NCBI GenBank assembly: GCA_017466065.1 | Contig: JAFTUV010000028.1 | Span: forward strand, 1-9,376 | Direction: 5' to 3' | DNA length: 9,376 nucleotides | Source of the DNA: Bacteroidaceae bacterium | GTDB lineage: Bacteria > Bacteroidota > Bacteroidia > Bacteroidales > Bacteroidaceae | In this document: in pieces, positions 6,601 through 9,376 of the stretch | Position numbering within the stretch: the stretch's first letter is position 1 | Layout of the letters: each line of letters begins with the position of its first letter | Translations under genes and position numbers: made by a program | The notes under the pieces: generated by a model | Seen by the model: the letters and a program-made list of their open reading frames with translations, nothing else | Told to the model about the DNA's origin: nothing | Database searches by the model: none

Positions 6601-9049
6601 AGGTACCTATTATTTTGTATACACAACCCGTAATGCGAATCAAGATTTAGCAAATTGCCCCGATGCAGTAACGGTAATGGGTAGCAATGAAGAAGATGCG
6701 AACTTCACACAACTTTACTCAATATCAGAAGACTTGCCACAAAGTTTAAATACCAGCTATACTTCCGATCAGTTTACTGCTACAAGTGCTTATAGATATT
6801 TGCGTTTCAATATCACAGCAGAATATACATTCTGGCATATGGCAGAGTTTGAACTCTACGAAGTGACAGATGAAACATATCCCAGCGTTGTTGCCAAAGC
6901 AGATTATAAGAATCTTAGAAATATAACCGATGACGAGCTTGCTGCTGCCTACACAGCATTGCAAGCAGCCATTGCAACCAACACTACCGGCACTGCCGAT
7001 GAAAAGCAATCTACATTCGAGAGCCTCACAGATGTTTACGATGCACTTGTTGCAAAGTTGCAATATATGGACGAAGGCGTCTACACAATCAATTTTGGCG
7101 GTAACCCCGTGTTTATAGCTTATAGCGATCCATTGGGAAGTAATAAAACAGGCGATGCTACCGATTATAAATTGTTCGACCCCGATAATAATGCCGGAAC
7201 CGATGGTGCAGATATTGCAGCCGAGGGTGCCGACGCTCTCTTTACCATTACCCACAGCGGTGCAGGTTACCAATTGCAGGCACAGGGTAAATATTTGGAG
7301 AGTACAAAAGATAATAATTGGAGTGTAGTATTCTTCTCCGGTGACGAGGCCGAGGCCGGTGTTTATATGTTCGAGGAAACCTCTACAACAGGTGTTTATA
7401 AGTTGAAGAGTAACAAAACCGATATTCAATATATAAACGACTGGGGTGAATATTTCGGTAGTGACAAGAGCAATAAAGAGAACCTCTCTACCTTCACCCT
7501 CTCAAAGGTAACCGAGTACACAGTGACAATCCCCGCAAGCGGTTCGCTCGCAGTGTGTCTGCCGTTTAATGTTGTGTTGCCCGCGGGCGTTACAGCCAAT
7601 GATGTTGTTGCGGTTGGCGACAATGCAAACGACGCAAAAGTGTATGAAACCACACTGCTTGCAAGCGAAGGCGGCAAGATTGCAGCCGGCACACCCGTAA
7701 TATTGAAGGGAACAGCCGACACATCTTACAACCTCACCATCACAATGGATGCTACCGATGCAGTGGGCGCAGCCGACGGCTCGTTGCTCCGCGGTAACTA
7801 TGTTAAGCAATCGCTCGAAGTGAGCGACGATGTTAATCGTTACACATTCGCCGATGCAACATTTACCCGCATCACCGCCACAACCGAGGTTGCAGCCAAC
7901 AGCGTGTGGATGGAACTTGCCGATGCAATAGATGCAATTCCCGAGGGCACAATAGAGCCTTTTAAATCGGTAGAATTGCAGGATGGTGCGGTGTACCGCA
8001 TATACGGTCGCTTGTCCAACGGAACACTGCGCACACTCTATGCCAACGGTGTCAACAATCGCATCAAGTGGACCACCGAGAGCAAGGACGATGCTACCAC
8101 ACTCTTCATCGTGCAGAAGGACGAGGAGGCCGGCAGCTTCAAGCTCGTGAGTGCGGTAGGTAACGGCTATTGGAGCCAAGAGGCAAAAGTAGAAGAAACT
8201 GCTGCCGAGCTCTTCATTGCCGATGGCTCTGTGTCGGAGACAGCGATGATTTACTGCCTTATCGATGAGAAGCAACGCCGCTTCTGTGTCGATGCCGAAG
8301 ACCTCGATTATTATAGCAATTCGGGCGATGCCGCAGTTAATGCTTATGTGAACGAGATTGTAACAACCGATTTTGTATTCGAACTTGTGGAAGATGTTAC
8401 AGTGAGCTACTCACTGACAATGGGTAAAGGCTTTGCCTATGCAACACTCTATCTGCCCTATGCAGTTACAGTGCCCGAGGGCATTACTGCCTACATTGCA
8501 CACACACCTGCCGGCGGTTACATTCAGTTGAAGGATGCTGGTAATGTTATTCCCGCAAGCACTCCTGTGGTTCTTAAACGTGAAACAACAACCTCTACCA
8601 CAAGCTATGAGTTTGATTACACTGCCGAAACAGTAGATGCTCCCGAGGTGAATAATATCCTCACAGGTAGCCTTGTCAACAAGCTCGTTGAGGGAGTTTC
8701 CGGATACAGATATTATATGTTGATGAAGTATAATACCAAAGAGAAATTCTATTGGATACTTAAAGAGTATGACGAGACAGGCAAACAGTATACCGGCCTC
8801 ACACAGGATACCGAGAAGACACACATCAAGTGCTTGGGCAACAAGGCCTACCTTGCAGTGGATGCGAGCACTCTCACAGCTTCTGCTTCCTACAACTTCA
8901 CAATCGAGGGCACCACAGGCATCGAGGATGTTGAGACAGAAGAGGGTGGTGCAACCGAGTCAATCTTCGACCTCCAAGGCCGCAAGCTCGGCGAGATTAC
9001 CGAGCCCGGTATCTACATTGTTAACGGTAAGAAGGTTATTGTGAAGTAA
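614..9049 (+). CDS. Giant secreted alpha-N-acetylglucosaminidase (GH89) with lectin and CBM32-like modules
   Basis: Encodes 2811 residues, against about 740 for human NAGLU and about 2100 for the multimodular Clostridium perfringens GH89. It should hydrolyse terminal alpha-linked N-acetylglucosamine from host glycans outside the cell. The ATG at 614 is chosen because it opens a clear signal peptide: two lysines, a leucine-rich core, and TWA-Q cleavage after residue 21. An upstream TTG (539) adds only 25 unlikely residues. As is usual in Bacteroidales, no Shine-Dalgarno is seen. Approximate layout: lectin-like modules 22-160 and 178-316; tandem modules 323-522 and 523-720; small beta module 721-785; GH89 786-1545; beta region 1546-1642; helices; discoidin-like 1676-1827 and 1921-2084 with helical linkers; trefoil-like 2154-2298; beta sandwich 2300-2445; trefoil-like 2454-2594; beta sandwich 2595-2765; sorting-like tail 2783-2811. 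The frame is intact. The GH89 assignment is firm; the other modules are judged by eye, and the natural substrate is inferred. Confidence 0.93.
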   Translation: MKKSLFLTLLLALFCTVTTWAQFAPEEGKMYALKETTTGLYLDIQTGVSDEHNYYDDCLSLSANPCVIYFAAGTDNTSKWTMKNVNGEYVMQGNGDGQSNLWIVRLGETAYEWTIAEPTAGNFTIARADGKFIGDNAAAGACLYCDKSTALQFNVMEVSYEQGDIKPSDDLMAVTTATEILIKNVSTLNNKYLAANENITDVSTAVLVWEPVTEGVAGTYYLKKLSEGDNGYIQNGTGAVTLGTKTNAQVFVTKVPATPNETFADGSDTDNLVRFVQNGANTWLNCTQNSTPILGNTGTGGYTVHNVYAVNKAVTEVEFEDTDPYVMFKTSSGTYMSLTSSVSDTDLSFQTEGTKFVLENSSDGTGYYIKQKDSDPAVYVSTSSSNSWGASTSTTAYTWIISEPDTDGYVTITRGDDTAQYLGSTLNTNSGTSIYSNAGSSCNKWIIEEYNAGAVEYTFAITNPSGAEVSATYNGNAITAGETIEIEGLVDTSLFDATDVDGYVWSVVVNSSAKTITIVYIEKYNGSYYLKTSGGTYLNLTPHATQSTAATFQATGSEFYIEPSGDNYYITQLNTTPVKYLTVSSSNAWDVTTSTSAFAWLISEPDANGYVTITKATNSSHRLGNDGNQNVGTGVFANVGSSCNTWLLEEVGPLTYTFAITNPSGEAVSATYNGNAITADETIEIDGRVDTSLFSANDIEGYAWSVELDPSTITLVYEKKYNWSIVNLPAGATITYNSNAVTDGGIIGIEFDSQYLAVTCPDGYTWSVTRDDENKVVTIEFTQLQAVENPAAVVALLNRIGGDGTADNFQIVLDPSLNYTAEQFSISGDGSQIIVKGTTLSAITAGIGWYLQNIAHINIAWNSLNEKTGSSDAYADLSSLPLTFAEEVHTSDAMYRYYLNYCTFGYSMTTWTWDRWQQEIDWMALHGINMPLQIVGLEAVWNKFLLKYGYTDAEAKAFVPGPAFTAWWGMNNLEGWGGTASDGWGGVQDDAWYKRQTTLAKDILARQRELGMQPVLPGWSAMVPTNFYSKSGYTTRANGGTWCGFTRPLLLSIENADYADIAAYYYECLEEVMGESQYYSMDPFHEYGGEGTTEDYKAIYDALEQAKPGAKWVIQQWEWRPSQQLCITAVPAGRLIVLDLFSDGKPAFDSYKGYDPQDAVFCAIPNYGGRSGLMGRLQNVTDNYFKYKDKYTTIKGIGAAPEAIEQTPVTYDLIFQLPWMGGKPDVAEWVNNYAIARYGQDNEEIKDAWSLLRQGPLNYGADAIQGPIEDVWAAVPNLTGNAASYWGKTLNDGTVSSTYNKARQQMLIEATYKLLGQKDALNLASGSVYESNYNYDLVEFGGGVLADYAYYLLLGINEAKTAATAAGNNFTTDATFVARKKAFLALIEDVDAFKGTNLNFRLGKWTQEARDAAGEIEGATDADADWYELNNARTLVTTWGDYTQSVGGGQATLRDYSYRSWQGLIKDVYLPRWEYYFNNGCAGPGSSYFYYNWNWAHRMAHDAGDTSKSSTALAEGDTGYSYTREPEGSTVEKATELLGKYILSVKTADGSTYYAYRSLTYNSDIVLNTTEGTTLNLGEYITFGNLDNVTMSITSSLIDGTATDLSAVTIKDDACGDADSVTDLVTVALSDGTSITLTVAVNTAAMQTAKENLAALIEEMEALAPQVATYNPVGNLTEVTLTTTSGSNGYIWTNAQSSAEGPIAQLIDGQTSTHFHTDYSGGNVTSGTHYIAVDLGADYKIGKFTIDYTTRNGGGADFPDGIVVYGSDTNGDDYVKIADITEPAFPQTTNTKWELGKNLYSENRYLRFNVLAERGYWHMSEFNIYQTTSTAEVVDKYSAVIENTFAATQYDVLIDAKNTYDYGDTEEEITNAATALQAAITALEEKMALVPEESPEHPELTALIANFEELMNTVADPTTKNVIEKITLQTETEGSKGYIWSNADHNDYNTTSDGGGIAHLVDGIKGDVNNYFHTAWENAPEADCHYIEVDLGESNTGTYYFVYTTRNANQDLANCPDAVTVMGSNEEDANFTQLYSISEDLPQSLNTSYTSDQFTATSAYRYLRFNITAEYTFWHMAEFELYEVTDETYPSVVAKADYKNLRNITDDELAAAYTALQAAIATNTTGTADEKQSTFESLTDVYDALVAKLQYMDEGVYTINFGGNPVFIAYSDPLGSNKTGDATDYKLFDPDNNAGTDGADIAAEGADALFTITHSGAGYQLQAQGKYLESTKDNNWSVVFFSGDEAEAGVYMFEETSTTGVYKLKSNKTDIQYINDWGEYFGSDKSNKENLSTFTLSKVTEYTVTIPASGSLAVCLPFNVVLPAGVTANDVVAVGDNANDAKVYETTLLASEGGKIAAGTPVILKGTADTSYNLTITMDATDAVGAADGSLLRGNYVKQSLEVSDDVNRYTFADATFTRITATTEVAANSVWMELADAIDAIPEGTIEPFKSVELQDGAVYRIYGRLSNGTLRTLYANGVNNRIKWTTESKDDATTLFIVQKDEEAGSFKLVSAVGNGYWSQEAKVEETAAELFIADGSVSETAMIYCLIDEKQRRFCVDAEDLDYYSNSGDAAVNAYVNEIVTTDFVFELVEDVTVSYSLTMGKGFAYATLYLPYAVTVPEGITAYIAHTPAGGYIQLKDAGNVIPASTPVVLKRETTTSTTSYEFDYTAETVDAPEVNNILTGSLVNKLVEGVSGYRYYMLMKYNTKEKFYWILKEYDETGKQYTGLTQDTEKTHIKCLGNKAYLAVDASTLTASASYNFTIEGTTGIEDVETEEGGATESIFDLQGRKLGEITEPGIYIVNGKKVIVK
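1580..2780 (+). repeat. Intragenic tandem duplication of a ~200-residue module
   Basis: Copy 1 (about 1580-2182) and copy 2 (about 2183-2780) follow the same order: KTSxGTY near the start, SEPDxxGYVTIT in the middle, VGSSCNxW or AGSSCNKW, then YTFAITNPSG and ATYNGNAIT. The best-conserved DNA is 1982-2098 against 2579-2695, which I count as 10 mismatches in 117 bases at an offset of 597 bases (199 codons). Elsewhere the copies differ far more. The module seems to join a trefoil/lectin-like part to a small beta domain. A third, diverged copy of only the beta part follows at about 2774-2968 (GATITYNSNAVT, GYTWSV). Confidence 0.85.
2969..5248 (+). other. GH89 catalytic region (NAGLU N-domain, TIM barrel, C-domain)
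   Basis: Residues 786-870 match the small alpha/beta N-domain of NAGLU, ending in GWYLQNIAHINIAW. The barrel begins near Y895 (YRYYLNYCTFGYS), then shows DWMALHGINMPL, GPAFTAWWGMNNLEGW, GMQPVLPGW and GRLIVLDLF. All of these have close counterparts in human NAGLU (DWMALNGIN, GPAFLAW, GMTPVLP, GRLLVLDLF). By alignment the acid/base is E1086 in DPFHEYGG (human E316 in FNE) and the nucleophile is E1202 in GAAPEAIEQ (human E446 in MAPEGI). Their spacing of 116 residues is close to the 118 of the clostridial enzyme (E483, E601). NYGGRSGL stands where human has NFGGNHGL. The all-alpha C-domain runs from about W1229 through NWNWAHRMAHDAGD (about 1492-1505). No catalytic residue appears lost, so the enzyme is predicted active. 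Confidence 0.9.
5639..6865 (+). other. Pair of discoidin/CBM32-like domains with helical linkers
   Basis: Domain 1 (residues 1676-1827) and domain 2 (1921-2084) share GYIW(T/S)NA, G(P/G)IAxL(I/V)DG, a FHT motif, HYIxVDLG, YTTRN, RYLRFN and WHM(S/A)EFxxY. This is the pattern of F5/8 type C (CBM32-like) domains, beta sandwiches that commonly bind sugars such as galactose or GlcNAc. Helical FIVAR-like segments lie before, between and after them (about 1643-1665, 1830-1914, 2088-2152), with the motif TALQAAI in two linkers. The helices probably act as spacers. Carbohydrate binding is inferred from the family; the ligand cannot be read from the sequence. Confidence 0.75.
8960..9046 (+). other. Short C-terminal sorting-like motif
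   Basis: The last 29 residues (2783-2811) follow the pattern SIFDLQGRKL, a short gap, GIYIVNGKKVIVK, after an acidic linker containing GIEDVETEEGG. The pattern resembles the last strands of type IX secretion C-terminal domains and is common at the ends of large secreted proteins of Prevotella and Bacteroides. It is shorter than a full domain of about 70-80 residues, so real type IX export is uncertain; surface anchoring or a vestigial signal are alternatives. Confidence 0.6.
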
Positions 9050-9071
9050 CCCTCCCCCGTTGAACAACATT

Positions 9072-9116
9072 AAATCACCAATGGTCGGCAACAGCCGACC
9101 ATTGGTGATTTTTTTT
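9072..9116 (+). terminator. Strong intrinsic terminator of the GH89 gene
   Basis: AATCACCAATGGTCGGC (9073-9089) is perfectly complementary to GCCGACCATTGGTGATT (9094-9110) around the 4-base loop AACA, with one further A-T pair at 9072/9111. A run of eight Ts (9109-9116) follows. It starts 23 bases after the stop codon. The A-run before the 5' arm lets it act on the opposite strand to some degree too. This marks the gene as the last, and probably only, gene of its transcript. Confidence 0.9.
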
Positions 9117-9118
9117 GT

Positions 9119-9154
9119 CCTTTCTTTTGGGCAGACACCTCGGTCTGCCCCTAC
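9119..9154. repeat. Dispersed hairpin repeat R2, right copy
   Basis: Bases 9119-9151 repeat 87-119 with one difference. Here the stem is complete: GGGCAGAC (9129-9136), loop ACCTCG (9137-9142), GTCTGCCC (9143-9150), followed by CTAC. It begins two bases after the terminator T-run. The orientation is the same as in the left copy, while the related hairpin at 378-403 is in the opposite orientation. Confidence 0.78.
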
Positions 9155-9175
9155 ATTGCGCGTGTTTTTTTAATT

Positions 9176-9217
9176 CCTCCTCCGTGAGAGGAGGGGGACC
9201 GCCCCGCGGTGGAGGAG
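9176..9217. repeat. GC-rich nested palindrome R4
   Basis: CTCCTCC (9177-9183) can pair with GGAGGAG (9211-9217), and inside it ACCGC (9198-9202) pairs with GCGGT (9206-9210) around CCC. A second option pairs the first arm with GGAGG at 9190-9194. The sequence resembles intergenic palindromes seen widely in Bacteroidales. There is one copy in this window, so its repeat nature is inferred. Confidence 0.55.
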
Positions 9218-9236
9218 TAGCGTTTCTGCTTCACCT

Positions 9237-9308
9237 TGTCATTTCGACCGCAGGGAGAAATCTCTTGCAACAATGGTTATAGATTTCTCACATACGTTCG
9301 AAATGACA
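9237..9308. repeat. Nested inverted repeat R3, right copy (72 bases)
   Basis: All four arms are identical to the left copy: TGTCATTTCGA (9237-9247), GAGAAATCT (9255-9263), AGATTTCTC (9281-9289) and TCGAAATGACA (9298-9308). The inner loop is again 17 bases but its sequence differs, and the spacer between left outer and inner arms is 7 bases here against 14 in the left copy. The 3' spacer is 8 bases in both (ACATxxGT), so both copies point the same way. Confidence 0.8.
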
Positions 9309-9347
9309 ACACAACGTTTGTTATCGGCGAGTTTTGCAGCCAATGGT

Positions 9348-9376
9348 CGCGTGAAGCATAGACGAAGTTTATGCCA
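9348..9376. repeat. Dispersed hairpin repeat R1, right copy, cut by window end
   Basis: Identical over 29 bases to the start of the window. The window stops inside the 3' arm of the hairpin, so its CACG closing arm is not seen. Whether the sequence continues as in the left copy is unknown. Confidence 0.75.

Noticed and set aside
1169..8275. Several long - strand open frames inside the large gene (for example 2399-3082, 3698-4375, 7502-8275)
   Set aside because: They are Cys/Ile/Val-rich translations antisense to well-conserved coding sequence, a typical by-product of codon use. None resembles a known protein.
9340..9349. CCAATGGTCG near the right end resembling the terminator stem at 9079-9088
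   Set aside because: The match is only about ten bases with no second arm or T-run, so chance is sufficient.
1..9376. CRISPR array, tRNA, rRNA, transposase, or SusC/SusD partner genes
   Set aside because: No regularly spaced direct repeats, RNA gene folds or other protein families were seen. The repeats present are single palindromes around one gene; partner genes may lie outside the window.

Overview
The window looks like a fragment of a Bacteroidales (Bacteroides/Prevotella/Muribaculaceae-type) genome, probably from an animal gut. This rests on four signs: a TAnnTTTG-type promoter element, an A/T-rich start region with no Shine-Dalgarno sequence, a C-terminal motif ending GIYIVNGKKVIVK, and dispersed palindromic repeats of the kind found between Bacteroidetes genes. 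The genus cannot be fixed from this sequence alone.

One gene fills about 90% of the window. It runs on the + strand from 614 to 9049 and encodes a secreted protein of 2811 residues. Its catalytic core (about residues 786-1545) is a family 89 glycoside hydrolase, the alpha-N-acetylglucosaminidase (NAGLU) family. Both catalytic glutamates can be placed, at E1086 and E1202. Before the core lie a signal peptide, two lectin-like modules, a tandemly duplicated module of about 200 residues, and a third small beta module. After it come a beta region, two related discoidin/CBM32-like domains joined by helical linkers, a twice-repeated pair of trefoil-like plus beta-sandwich modules, and a short C-terminal sorting-like motif. 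The likely role is removal of alpha-linked GlcNAc from host glycans such as mucin, with the accessory modules holding the enzyme on its substrate.

The left flank (1-613) holds no credible gene. It contains a string of hairpin-forming repeats and then a promoter at about 485-518. The right flank (9050-9376) has a strong intrinsic terminator followed by another string of the same repeats. Three repeat types (R1, R2, R3) occur on both sides in the same orientation. The last 29 bases of the window equal the first 29. This may mean a circular molecule, an assembly broken at a repeat, or simply dispersed repeats.

The best candidates for something under-described are the non-coding repeats. Two hairpins of one 26-base family differ by paired, compensating base changes, with a matching change in the loop. 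I saw no CRISPR array, tRNA, rRNA, transposase or defence gene.
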